Positions 44,797 through 53,209 of a stretch of 64,000 nt of DNA are shown here, one piece after another. The notes below the pieces were generated by a model. The model was not told the DNA's origin. It saw only the letters and a program-made list of their open reading frames with translations, and did no database searches. The position numbers and the translations under genes are program-made. This stretch comes from JACCSI01 sp963815285 (GTDB lineage: Bacteria; Acidobacteriota; Vicinamibacteria; Vicinamibacterales; UBA2999), in assembly GCA_963815285.1 (NCBI GenBank), contig CAWFGB010000008.1, positions 62,001 to 126,000 of the forward strand, written 5' to 3'. Each line of letters begins with the position of its first letter. Position 1 is the stretch's first letter.

Positions 44797-46032
44797 TCAC
44801 TCATAGCGGAGTGCCTCAATCGGATTCAGGAACGCGGCCTTGCGGGCCGGGTAATAGCCAAAGAACACACCGACCAGCGCCGAGAAGAGAAAGGACACCA
44901 GCACGGACACCAGGCTGATGTCGGTGGACCAGCGGGCGACGTCGGAGATCAGGATCGAGGCGGTGAGGCCGACGATGATTCCGATGAGCCCACCGACGAG
45001 AGAGAGCGTCACCGCCTCCACCAGAAACTGTGACAGGATGTCCTTCCGCTTGGCCCCGACCGCGAGCCGCAGACCAATCTCCCGCGTCCGCTCTGTCACC
45101 GAGACGAACATGATGTTCATGATGCCAATGCCGCCGACGATCAGTGACACCGACGCGATCGCGCCCAGCAGAATCGCCATGACCTGCGCCGACGTCTCTT
45201 GAGCGGCGAAGACCTCGGTCAGGTTGCGGATGGAAAAGTCGTCGTCGAGTCCGGGGAGGATCCGATGGCGCTCACGCAAGAGCGCCTCCATCTCTTGAAT
45301 GGCCTGGTCCATGACTTGCGGATTGATGGTCTGAACCATGATCGAACCGACCGCTCTGGCATTGGCTTTGTTCGCGCCAAGTACCTTCTGCATTGCGGTC
45401 GAAATCGGGAGTAGAATCACGTCGTCCTGATCCTGGCCAGTCGGCGACTGGCCTTTGGGTGTGAGGACGCCGGCGACCGTAAACGGCACGCTTTTGATGA
45501 TGACGACCTGACCGGCGGGGTTGCTGTCGCCGAAGAGATTCTGCGCGACGGTGTCGCCGAGTACCGCGGTCTTGGCCGCTAGGTCGACGTCCTGGGTCGT
45601 GAAGAACTGCCCGGACTGCGTCGAGTAGTCGCGGAGCGTCATGTAGTCCGGCGTGACTCCCTGAACGGTCGTCGCCCAATTGTTGTTCCCGTAGACGACC
45701 TGCACGCCACCGCGAACGGTCGGCGCAGCGAGCGCCACAGACGGACATTCCGCGGCGATGGCTCTCGCATCGTCTTCGGTCAACGTTGCGACTCCTCCTG
45801 ATCCGAGCCGGACGCCGTTGCTGCTGACACTCCCTGGCAGCACGATGATCAAGTTGCTCCCGATGCTTTGAATCTGTTCCTCAATTCGCTCGGTCGCGCC
45901 GGACCCCACACCGACCATGGCAATGACGGCGGCGACGCCGATGATGATCCCGAGCATGGTCAGCGCCGATCGTGTCCGATTGACCTTCAGCGCACGGAAG
46001 GCGATCCTCGTGCTCGTGCGAAGTGTCTTCAT
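44797..46032 (-). CDS. MacB-type ABC transporter permease
   Basis: The 411-residue permease has an N-terminal TM helix (LTMLGIIIGVAAVIAMVGVG), a ~220-residue periplasmic MacB core (LIIVLPGSVSSNGVRLGSGG onward) and three C-terminal TM helices with the FtsX motif MNIMFVSVTERTREIGLRLA. It lacks its own ATPase domain, which is instead encoded by the gene that overlaps it by four bases. Together they form the mechanotransmission pump driving substrates through the TolC-like channel. Confidence 0.93.
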   Translation of the reverse strand: MKTLRTSTRIAFRALKVNRTRSALTMLGIIIGVAAVIAMVGVGSGATERIEEQIQSIGSNLIIVLPGSVSSNGVRLGSGGVATLTEDDARAIAAECPSVALAAPTVRGGVQVVYGNNNWATTVQGVTPDYMTLRDYSTQSGQFFTTQDVDLAAKTAVLGDTVAQNLFGDSNPAGQVVIIKSVPFTVAGVLTPKGQSPTGQDQDDVILLPISTAMQKVLGANKANARAVGSIMVQTINPQVMDQAIQEMEALLRERHRILPGLDDDFSIRNLTEVFAAQETSAQVMAILLGAIASVSLIVGGIGIMNIMFVSVTERTREIGLRLAVGAKRKDILSQFLVEAVTLSLVGGLIGIIVGLTASILISDVARWSTDISLVSVLVSFLFSALVGVFFGYYPARKAAFLNPIEALRYE

Positions 46033-46787
46033 GACGCACTCCCAGCTACCGCCGGTTCGTTGACAAGCGCCTTCAAATCCGCCGCAGCATCGCGCGGCCG
46101 TTCGGCCCGTTGGTCCTTGTGAAAGCGTCCATCTTTGAAGTGCAAGATACGGTTGGCGTAGCTCGCAATGTCTGGATCGTGTGTGACCACGACCAGCGTG
46201 ATTCCGTTCTCGCGGTTCAGCCGCTGAAAGATCGCCATGATTTCGAGACCAATCCGAGAGTCCAGAGCACCCGTGGGCTCGTCGGCGAGAATGATCTGGG
46301 GATCATTGACGAGCGATCGGGCGATGGCGACTCGCTGCTGCTGACCACCAGACAACTGGCTGGGCTGGTGGTCCTCGCGACCCTCCAGGCCCACGGCGGC
46401 CAACGCCCTGAGCGCGCGGGCGCGCCGCTCCCTGGCGGGGGTTTCGGTGTAGAGCAGGGGCAATTCGACGTTCTCCGTCGCGCTGGTGCGCGCCAGTAGG
46501 TTGAACTGCTGAAACACGAACCCGATTCGTCGGCTGCGTATCTCAGCCAACTCGTCGCTGCCGAGACTGCCGACGCTGATGCCGTCGAGCTCGTAGATTC
46601 CCGAGGTTGGAACGTCGAGGCACCCGAGGATGTTCATCAGGGTGGACTTTCCAGAGCCCGACGGGCCCATGATGGCGACGAACTCACCGCGTTGGATCTG
46701 GAAGGACACGCCCTTGAGCACGTGCACCGTCACTTCTCCGAGCTGGAAGTCCTTGACCAGATTGTCGATCGTGATGATGGCTGCCAT
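46029..46787 (-). CDS. MacB/LolD-type ABC transporter ATPase
   Basis: The 252-residue ATPase has Walker A GPSGSGKST, Q-loop FVFQQFNLLARTSATENVEL, signature LSGGQQQRVAIARSLVN, Walker B IILADEPTGALDS and the H-loop His in VVVTHDPDIASYA. It lies eight bases after the adaptor gene and overlaps the permease gene (ATGA), so all are co-translated. It energises the MacB-type permease. Confidence 0.95.
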   Translation of the reverse strand: MAAIITIDNLVKDFQLGEVTVHVLKGVSFQIQRGEFVAIMGPSGSGKSTLMNILGCLDVPTSGIYELDGISVGSLGSDELAEIRSRRIGFVFQQFNLLARTSATENVELPLLYTETPARERRARALRALAAVGLEGREDHQPSQLSGGQQQRVAIARSLVNDPQIILADEPTGALDSRIGLEIMAIFQRLNRENGITLVVVTHDPDIASYANRILHFKDGRFHKDQRAERPRDAAADLKALVNEPAVAGSAS

Positions 46788-46794
46788 GAGCGCC

Positions 46795-48180
46795 TCAGAA
46801 TCCTGGTCGCCGTCCGCCGCCAGAGAGACCTGGGCTTCCTCCGGAAGTAGGCGTAGCTTTCAGCAATGCGGCGACAATCACTCGATCGGTCTCCTTCAGA
46901 GCCCCGCTTGTCACCTCCGTGAAGGTCCCGTCGGACTCGCCCGTTCCGATGGCGACACGGTGCGGCGTCTCATTCGCGTCAATCGTCCATACGGCCTTCT
47001 CCGCACTCCCACGGCGGCGCGCACTCACACCAGCGCCGTCGGCTGCGGCTTCGGCAGGCTGATACCGGAGCGCTGCATTGGGGACTTTCAGAACGTGTGG
47101 CCGTTGACTGACGAGGATCTTCACGTTTGCCGTCATACCCGGAAACAGCTTGAGGTCCGAGTTCGTCACGGAGATCACGGCGTCATAGGTGATGACGTTC
47201 TGCACGTTGATCGGAGCCTCGCGAATCGACCTAACTGTGCCGGTGAATGTACGTCCGGGGTAGGCGTCCACGGTGAACGAGGCCGGCTGATTCACACGCA
47301 CGCGTCCGACGTCCGCTTCTGACACGTTCGTATCCACCTGCATCTTCGCCAGGTCCTGCGCGATCAGGAACAACGTGGGCGCGGCGAGGCTAGCGGCGAC
47401 CGTCTGGCCGACGTCGACGTTGCGCGAGACGACGACCCCGTCCACCGGTGCTTTGATGTTTGTGTGATCGAGGTCGATCTGGGCCGATTGCAGCGCCGCC
47501 GTGAACTGTTTGACCTGCGCCCGATTCGCTGCAACCAGGGATCTCGCGACATTCAACTGGGCGTGCGCCACTGCGATGCCGTCTTCAGCGGCTTGACGTT
47601 GTGCCACAAGCGCCTCGCGATCCGCGCCGGCCGACCGATACGTGGTCTGCGCGGTCTCCAGGTCCTCTTTGGCGTCCGCGCCTTGCCCCACCATAATCAC
47701 GCGCCGGTCGACCTTGACCTTGGCATCGTCCACGATGGCCTCGGCCTTGACGACGTTCGCCCTTGCCGCGGCCAGCGAGGAGTTTGCGGCTTGAATGTTG
47801 GCGAGCGCCTGCTGGACAACCGCCTGGCTGTTGGCGACTGCGGCTCGCGCGGCGTCGAGATTCGCTTGTGCCTGGTTTACCTTCGTCAGAAACGGCGCCG
47901 GATCGATTTGCGCGATGAGCTCGCCCTTCGTCACCTTGGAGTTGAAGTCGGCGAAGAGCGCCTGGATGTTGCCCGACACTTGCGAACCAACTTGGACGGT
48001 GACGACCGCGTTGGGAGTCCCGGTCGCCGAGACGGTGACGTCGATGTCGCCGCGATCAACAGCAACCGTTCGATACTGCACGTCCGAACGGCCTTCGACC
48101 CATTGCCATGCCGCCAGCGTAATGATCAGGCACACAAGGCCGCCGCTCAGAAGTACCGTTCGCCTTCGTGTGCTCATCAT
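46795..48180 (-). CDS. MacA-like periplasmic adaptor (HlyD/RND-MFP family)
   Basis: The 461-residue protein has an N-terminal membrane anchor (TVLLSGGLVCLIITLAAWQW), barrel-sandwich start (DVTVSATGTPNAVVTVQVGS), a long alpha-helical hairpin with Ala/Gln-rich heptads (residues ~90-220), the second lipoyl half (IDLDHTNIKAPVDGVVVSRN) and a beta-barrel plus membrane-proximal domain. It bridges the MacB-type permease and the outer-membrane channel. Confidence 0.92.
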   Translation of the reverse strand: MMSTRRRTVLLSGGLVCLIITLAAWQWVEGRSDVQYRTVAVDRGDIDVTVSATGTPNAVVTVQVGSQVSGNIQALFADFNSKVTKGELIAQIDPAPFLTKVNQAQANLDAARAAVANSQAVVQQALANIQAANSSLAAARANVVKAEAIVDDAKVKVDRRVIMVGQGADAKEDLETAQTTYRSAGADREALVAQRQAAEDGIAVAHAQLNVARSLVAANRAQVKQFTAALQSAQIDLDHTNIKAPVDGVVVSRNVDVGQTVAASLAAPTLFLIAQDLAKMQVDTNVSEADVGRVRVNQPASFTVDAYPGRTFTGTVRSIREAPINVQNVITYDAVISVTNSDLKLFPGMTANVKILVSQRPHVLKVPNAALRYQPAEAAADGAGVSARRRGSAEKAVWTIDANETPHRVAIGTGESDGTFTEVTSGALKETDRVIVAALLKATPTSGGSPGLSGGGRRPGF

Positions 48181-48267
48181 GGCCTCTCCACCAGTCCTTC
48201 ACCGAACACCGCTCGTTCTGGCACCGCTCGACTCAGATACAGGTCGTGGACTGCGTCGCTGTTCGTC

Positions 48268-49764
48268 TCACGAGGCGCTGGCGGTCAAAAACATGTCTCG
48301 GCCGTCACGATTCACGAGCAGCAGCAGTGGGCGGCTTCCGCCGCTGTGCATCGCGTTCTGTAGCGCAGCCACGCTGTCAACGGGCTGTTGGTTGACTTCT
48401 TCGATGACGTCCCCAGCCTGAATGCCGGCCGCCGCCGCCCGACTATCGGGCTCTACGTTCCTTACGAGCAGGCCATGCGTTTCACGCGGCAGACGCAGTT
48501 CTTGAGCGACTTCGGGTGTCACGGGCGCCACGGAAACGCCAAGCGAGGCCCGGCCGTTGGTTCGGCCATCGTGTTCATCGTCTCTTGCGGCGCTCGCGAG
48601 CGCCTCGTCGAGTGTCACGGAGATCTCTCGTTGACGGTTGTTCCTCGTGACGAGCAACGTCGCTCGTGACCCTGGGCGCGCCTCCGAAATGCGATTTCTG
48701 AGGGCGTTCGAGTCTGTGATCGGCTGTCCGTCAACCGACGCGATGATGTCGCCGCGCTTCACGCCGGCGTGGTCCGCAGCACTCCCGGGCGTCACGGCAC
48801 TGACGATCGCTCCGCTCACGTCCTTGAGGCCCAGGCTCGCAGCCAACTCCGACGTCACGGGTTGGACGGTGACCCCCAACTGTGCGCGTCGCACGCGGCC
48901 CTCTGTTCGCAGGAGCGTCATGACATGGCCGGCCATGTTCGCGGGAATGGCGAACCCGATGCCGATGTTTCCTCCCGAGGGCGATAGAATCTGCGAGTTG
49001 ATCCCAACAAGTTCTCCCTTGAGGTTGATCAGTGCTCCGCCGGAGTTGCCTTGGTTGATGGGTGCATCCGTTTGAAGGAAGTTCTCGTAGCTGCCATCGG
49101 CGTCACCTGTGGAACGTCCCTTCGCGCTGATGATGCCCATGGTGACGGTCTGGCCGATCCCGAGTGGATTGCCGATGGCGAGAACGACGTCGCCAACCTG
49201 AACTGCATCGGAGTTGCCGAGTGCAAGCGAGCGCAGACCGCTGGCCTCGATCTTGAGGACAGCGACGTCGCTCGCCGCGTCGGAGCCAATCAGTCGTGCC
49301 TTGAACGTCCGGCCATCGCTCAGTTCGACGCGAATGTCGTCGGCGCGGCCGACAACGTGATCGTTGGTGAGAATGTAGCCGTCCGGGCTCACAGTGACAC
49401 CGGACCCAAGACCGCGCTGTCTGAACGATCGCGGTTCGCGATCGGCGTCGCCAAATTGATCGCCGAAGAACCTGCGCAGCAGGTCGCCATCCGGGAGACT
49501 CGTGCGAGACATCTCGGCGCGGCCTTCAACGCGGATGGTTACCACGGCAGGAGCCACGGCGCTGACGACGTCGGCATACGAGGTGCGTGCGGTTGTGAGA
49601 TCGCGTGTCGGCGCCGCGACTCTCGCCGCGGTGGAGGCCGGGATCTGCGCCCGTCCCTGACCTATGACCCCGTGCCACGTGCCCCCGACCACGACAGCGA
49701 TCGCCAGCGCAGCGAGAATCGCCCGATTCGCCCAGGGCTTCCTATGTTTCTGTGAAACGTTCAT
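48268..49764 (-). CDS. DegP/HtrA periplasmic serine protease with two PDZ domains
   Basis: The 498-residue protein begins with an export/anchor helix (ILAALAIAVVVGGTW). The trypsin-like domain has His136 in ILTNDHVVG, Asp166 in SDVAVLKIE and Ser241 in GNSGGALI, so it is catalytically complete. PDZ1 begins near VTSELAASLGLKDVSGAIVS and PDZ2 near VAQELRLPRETHGLLVRNVE. It degrades or refolds damaged envelope proteins. The ribosome site AGGAGAG is clear. It leads the efflux operon (87 bases to the adaptor gene), linking protein quality control with export. Confidence 0.93.
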   Translation of the reverse strand: MNVSQKHRKPWANRAILAALAIAVVVGGTWHGVIGQGRAQIPASTAARVAAPTRDLTTARTSYADVVSAVAPAVVTIRVEGRAEMSRTSLPDGDLLRRFFGDQFGDADREPRSFRQRGLGSGVTVSPDGYILTNDHVVGRADDIRVELSDGRTFKARLIGSDAASDVAVLKIEASGLRSLALGNSDAVQVGDVVLAIGNPLGIGQTVTMGIISAKGRSTGDADGSYENFLQTDAPINQGNSGGALINLKGELVGINSQILSPSGGNIGIGFAIPANMAGHVMTLLRTEGRVRRAQLGVTVQPVTSELAASLGLKDVSGAIVSAVTPGSAADHAGVKRGDIIASVDGQPITDSNALRNRISEARPGSRATLLVTRNNRQREISVTLDEALASAARDDEHDGRTNGRASLGVSVAPVTPEVAQELRLPRETHGLLVRNVEPDSRAAAAGIQAGDVIEEVNQQPVDSVAALQNAMHSGGSRPLLLLVNRDGRDMFLTASAS

Positions 49765-49792
49765 GACCGTCTCTCCTCTGCCTTACTCGTGA

Positions 49793-49828
49793 GAGAGGCC
49801 TGAGGGCTGATGCTCCCTCAGGTCTCTC
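49793..49828 (-). terminator. Stem-loop between the small exported gene and htrA
   Basis: Arms GAGAGGCCTGAGGG (49793-49806) and CCCTCAGGTCTCTC (49815-49828) pair with one G-T type mismatch over 14 positions and an 8-nt loop. On the transcribed minus strand no U-tract follows, so it may be an attenuator or RNA-stability hairpin rather than a full terminator, letting part of the transcription continue into htrA. Confidence 0.55.
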
Positions 49829-49865
49829 CTTCCCTCCGAAGTGATGAACTTGAGTGCTCGCTCGC

Positions 49866-50213
49866 CTAGGAGCGATCGATCTCACGACCTTGCGTGGTCG
49901 ACTGCCAGATGCCAGTGAGCCAGTACCGATTCTCGTAGTGTCTGAAAGTGAGCGCCGGCGAACTGCCAGCCGGATCGTGGCCGGACGCTGGAATGGTCAG
50001 GACAAACATGTTCGCGTGGTTGCTTCGTTTACCGCGAAGCTGAACGACACCGCCGACGTCAGTCACGCGGTACTCGCCGGCCGGCAACGTCTGTCCTTGA
50101 ACGACAAACGGAAACGGAACCTTCACTTCGAGGGTCGACGCTCGAGCGGAGCCCGTCCCCAGGACCATGAACGCCGCCGCCAGGATTCCTGCCTTCGTGA
50201 TGAGTGATCTCAT
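49866..50213 (-). CDS. Small exported acidobacterial protein
   Basis: ATG 50213 (MRSLITKAGILAAAFMVL) with AGGAGG nine bases upstream gives 115 residues. A signal peptide ending ARA is followed by a compact beta-rich domain: TLEVKVPFPFVVQGQTLPAG, EYRVTDVGGVVQLRGKRSN and PALTFRHYENRYWLTGIWQS. Proteins with this VPFPFVV-LPAGxY pattern are abundant in Acidobacteriota but have no assigned function to my knowledge. A TTAA-type box lies upstream on the same strand. Confidence 0.75.
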   Translation of the reverse strand: MRSLITKAGILAAAFMVLGTGSARASTLEVKVPFPFVVQGQTLPAGEYRVTDVGGVVQLRGKRSNHANMFVLTIPASGHDPAGSSPALTFRHYENRYWLTGIWQSTTQGREIDRS

Positions 50214-50297
50214 GAACTGACCTCCTGTTGCGCTCCATTGCGCTCGTGATGACCGCGTCATCTATGAACATTGGACGGTCGTGACGTGTAGCCAAGA

Positions 50298-50322
50298 TGA
50301 GCGGGCGATTAATTGGCGTTCA
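50298..50322 (-). promoter_or_regulatory. TTAA-type regulator box, copy D
   Basis: On the minus strand: TGAA-CGCCAA-TTAATC-GCCCG-CTCA, pointing toward the small exported gene (85 bases from its ATG) and the htrA efflux operon beyond it. It shares TTAAT-N4-CGCTCAT with copy E. Confidence 0.6.
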
Positions 50323-50394
50323 TGAGATTGCCGTGGAAGGCTGTGCGGGACGTTGAAGGCTTCACTGCCCCACCCTCACCCGTAGGTCGGATCA

Positions 50395-50419
50395 TTAAGC
50401 GGACTTAATCTTGACTTCA
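50395..50419 (+). promoter_or_regulatory. TTAA-type regulator box, copy C
   Basis: TTAA-GCGGAC-TTAATC-TTGAC-TTCA, pointing toward the exported protein gene at 50509. A -35-like TTGACT (50411-50416) directly follows the second half-site, the position expected for an activator that contacts sigma region 4. Confidence 0.65.
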
Positions 50420-50508
50420 GGCTGAGGTCATGCGTGTGCATCACCATGAAACCAAAGGGAACGCCCAGATGCTGTCGGCTTTTTGGCAGCCCGGGCCCGG
50501 AAAGCACG

Positions 50509-50841
50509 ATGCGTATGAAAGTGGCTGCCGTCCTGATGATGGGGGTACTCGTTCCCCGCCCGACCATTGCTCTCGCCCAGTCGACTCAGCAAGCCGAGTC
50601 GCCTGCCGCATCTGGGCAGGGGAGTGCGGTCCATGCGACTCGAGGCGTTGTCAAAGCGATCGACGCCAAGACGCTGGTGGTATCCCGGCCCAGAGGCCGC
50701 GGTGACATCGCTTTCGATCTGACTCCAACCCTCCATCGCGAGGGAACGATCACGGTTGGCTCGACCGTGGCGGTCCGATATCGGGACGAAGGGCAGCAAC
50801 ATGTCGCCATAGCAATCTCTTTGCAGAGACCGCGCGACTGA
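50509..50841 (+). CDS. Small exported OB-fold-like protein (DUF5666-type)
   Basis: I use ATG 50509 (MRMKVAAVLMMGVLV), giving 110 residues with a signal peptide ending ALAQ; the frame is open further upstream but without a ribosome site. The mature part reads ATRGVVKAIDAKTLVVSRPR, then TPTLHREGTITVGSTVAVRY and HVAIAISLQ, the pattern of DUF5666-like beta-barrels. Probably periplasmic. Function unknown; it follows TTAA box C. Confidence 0.65.
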   Translation: MRMKVAAVLMMGVLVPRPTIALAQSTQQAESPAASGQGSAVHATRGVVKAIDAKTLVVSRPRGRGDIAFDLTPTLHREGTITVGSTVAVRYRDEGQQHVAIAISLQRPRD

Positions 50842-50860
50842 ATCGCCGTGGAGGTGTCCA

Positions 50861-51082
50861 ATGTCTGGTCCAGCTGATATTCCGGAATGGCTGACGCGGA
50901 TCGAAGCGGAGTATCGCGAGATGCCCGGCCTTCAGTTGACCGAGCCCCAGATGCGGCGCCTCTGGGGACTCGACGGAACCACATGTGCATTGATAATCGC
51001 GGCACTTCTCGGTTCGGGCTTCCTCGCCGAAACGCCGAAGCACGCGTACGTGTTATCGGTGTCTCACGTCAGTCGACTGTGA
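50861..51082 (+). CDS. Small winged-helix-like protein
   Basis: ATG 50861 is preceded by GGAGGTG at good spacing; 73 residues. The sequence (WLTRIEAEYREMPGLQLTEP, then QMRRLWGLDGTTCALIIAAL, then GSGFLAETPKHAYVL) matches the short proteins seen in Acidobacteriota that look like one helix-turn-helix with a wing (LTxxQxxRLWxLDxxTCxxLLxxLVxxGFL). It is 19 bases after the preceding gene and may share its promoter. DNA binding is inferred only from pattern. Confidence 0.6.
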   Translation: MSGPADIPEWLTRIEAEYREMPGLQLTEPQMRRLWGLDGTTCALIIAALLGSGFLAETPKHAYVLSVSHVSRL

Positions 51083-51389
51083 GATTGAATGAAACCGCGC
51101 TGACCGAGCTGCGCGGCCGACTCCATGACGACTTCCTCGACCTCGTGCTCGACCCGTGCGAATCCCCGGTTCGCGTCGTTACGCCAGAAGCTGGACCTGC
51201 TTTGATCGGCGAACCCCTCGTACAACCCCCGTTTCAACGCTAGACAGAACTCGAAGTGAGGGTCGGGCTGCGACGAGGATTTGCGACAACCCTGTCGTTC
51301 CTGGTGAAGACCTCGCTGGAGACCTTCTCGGCGACCTGTCGCACAGCTTGCAGAATCGGCCGAGAGATCTCGCTCAATCGGAGGTCGCC
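51083..51389. other. Intergenic region without recognised gene
   Basis: Open frames exist on both strands but none has family-like sequence or a ribosome site. It separates two convergent genes; I see no clear terminator. Confidence 0.5.
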
Positions 51390-52862
51390 TTACGGGCGTG
51401 CCGCTGCGGCCATGCGGTTCACGGCTTCCGGTAGCTCACGCTCGTTCAGCGAGGCGAAGCTGAATCGCGCAAAGGGTATGGGCCGTGAGTCAAACGCGTA
51501 TCGACGACCGGTGTACCAGAAGACGCGGCGCTCGAGGCTCCGCCGCGCCCAGGTCTCGACGTCAAGCGATGTGTGCAGACGCACCCACAAGGCCATGCCG
51601 CCGGGCGCAACCGTGAAGTCGACGCGATCGCCAAGTGCCCGGCGCAGGCTGTCTGCCAGAATCGCTCGGCGGTTCGCATAGACGCGCCGCACGCGTGCCA
51701 CGTGTCGCTGGAGCTCACCATCGTCGATCAGCGTCGCGATGGCCGCTTCGGTCGCCAGGTCTCCCTGGATGTCGAAGAGCGACCGGATCGCCGCCACGCT
51801 TTTCAACACCGCGGCCGGCGCCACGATGTAGCCAATCCTCAGACTTGGCGCCAGAATCTTGGAGAGGGTCCCGATATACACGACTAGCCCCGTATCATCG
51901 GCACTGGCGAGCGGAAGCACGGGACGACCGTCGTAATGGAACTCGTGGTCGTAGTCATCCTCCACGATGGCGATCCGGTGCGCCCGCGCCAGGGCCAGCA
52001 GCGCTAGACGGCGCGCCGCCTTTAACGTCACCGTCGTCGGATACTGATGATGGGGCGTCACGTAGATCGCGCGAAGTGGTGCCCGGGCCGCGACCTTTCT
52101 CAGAGCCTCGACGTCCAGTCCATCACCGTCGATGGGGATAGGTACAACGGTGGCACCGGCGCTCCGGAAGGCCTCCCAGGCGGGTCGATAGCCCACCTGC
52201 TCGACGGCGACGACGTCGCCCGGACTGACAAGCGCACGCGCAGCCAGTGCGAGGGCCATCTGGCTGCCACGCGTGACAAAGACATCCTCGGCGGTTACGG
52301 CAAGGCCGCGCGTGCTCGCGAGCACCGACGCCAGGGCCGAGCGGAGTGCCGGATGTCCTTCCGGATCGCCGTACCCGAGCAGATCGACTCCCCGCTGCGC
52401 CATGACGCGCCGATAGGCGCGGCCGAGGGACCGCACGGGCACCAACCGAATGTCAGGTGCTCCGTTGCTCAGGTTCAGTGTGCCAGGCGGCAGAACCGGT
52501 GGACGGTACGCGTCCGGTACCTTCGGTAGGACAAAAGGTACTTGAACCGGCACCTTCACGCGCGTGCCGAGGCGACGCGAGAACGGCCTGCCCCTGTCAT
52601 CCGGTATCGTTCTCGAGATGAACGTGCCCTGGCCAGGGGTCGTCTCGATCCAGCCTTCTGCGATCAGCTCGTCCAGCGCCGCCAGGACGGTATTGCGATG
52701 AACATCGAGAGTGTCGGCCAACTTGCGACTACCAGGAAGACGATCCCCCGGGCGGAGCCGGCCGCGTTGGATATCCGTAGCGACAGCACGCGCGATCTGC
52801 AAGACCAGTGGCTGCGTCGCGTCACGATCGAGGTCGATGACCATGTCCCAGGCGCGCGGCAC
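51390..52862 (-). CDS. MocR/PdxR-type regulator (GntR HTH + aminotransferase fold)
   Basis: The 490-residue protein has an N-terminal GntR winged helix (QIARAVATDIQRGRLRPGDR; HRNTVLAALDELIAEGWIET), a linker of ~35 residues, and a fold-type I aminotransferase domain with YGDPEGHPALRSAL, the PLP-site YVTPHHQYPTT, EDDYDHEF and the PLP lysine in STLSKILAPSLRIGYI. Such regulators control vitamin B6 or amine metabolism genes. No B6 gene is adjacent. Its start and upstream sequence abut a truncated ADOP gene, so its original promoter may have been replaced. Confidence 0.92.
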   Translation of the reverse strand: MPRAWDMVIDLDRDATQPLVLQIARAVATDIQRGRLRPGDRLPGSRKLADTLDVHRNTVLAALDELIAEGWIETTPGQGTFISRTIPDDRGRPFSRRLGTRVKVPVQVPFVLPKVPDAYRPPVLPPGTLNLSNGAPDIRLVPVRSLGRAYRRVMAQRGVDLLGYGDPEGHPALRSALASVLASTRGLAVTAEDVFVTRGSQMALALAARALVSPGDVVAVEQVGYRPAWEAFRSAGATVVPIPIDGDGLDVEALRKVAARAPLRAIYVTPHHQYPTTVTLKAARRLALLALARAHRIAIVEDDYDHEFHYDGRPVLPLASADDTGLVVYIGTLSKILAPSLRIGYIVAPAAVLKSVAAIRSLFDIQGDLATEAAIATLIDDGELQRHVARVRRVYANRRAILADSLRRALGDRVDFTVAPGGMALWVRLHTSLDVETWARRSLERRVFWYTGRRYAFDSRPIPFARFSFASLNERELPEAVNRMAAAARP

Positions 52863-52882
52863 GTATCACGTCCTCCACGATG

Positions 52883-53152
52883 ACTGGTCTCGGCGCGATA
52901 GTCCATGAACTCTGGCAGCGAGAACGGCGCGTTGGCATTGTCCGCCCGAACCGACGCGATCCAGATGAGTTGATCGGGTGATGCGAAGGGCAGTGCTCTG
53001 ATCAACACCGCATTGACCACCGAGAACACTGCCGTGGTCGCGCTGATCGTCACTCCAAGGGTGAGGATCACCGTCATTGCAAAGCCTGGCTGGCGGCCAT
53101 GTTGGCGGAGGGCGATACGAAGATCGTTGAGTGCGGCGTTCATGCTGATCAT
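52883..53152 (-). pseudogene. ADOP permease, N-terminal stub
   Basis: From ATG 53152 or 53143 the frame reads MNAALNDLRIALRQHGRQPG then FAMTVILTLGVTISATTAVF and SVVNAVLIRALPFASPDQLI, the first TM helix and start of the periplasmic core of an ADOP/MacB permease. After MDYRAET the homology ends abruptly at about 52885 and the frame enters unrelated sequence over the start of the mocR gene. Roughly 90 of ~800 residues remain, so the gene is dead. Confidence 0.82.
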
Positions 53153-53209
53153 CGGGTCAGGAGAAGAAGGTCACCGTTCGGGCGTCCACTGAGCAAAGAG
53201 ACTCGCCGA

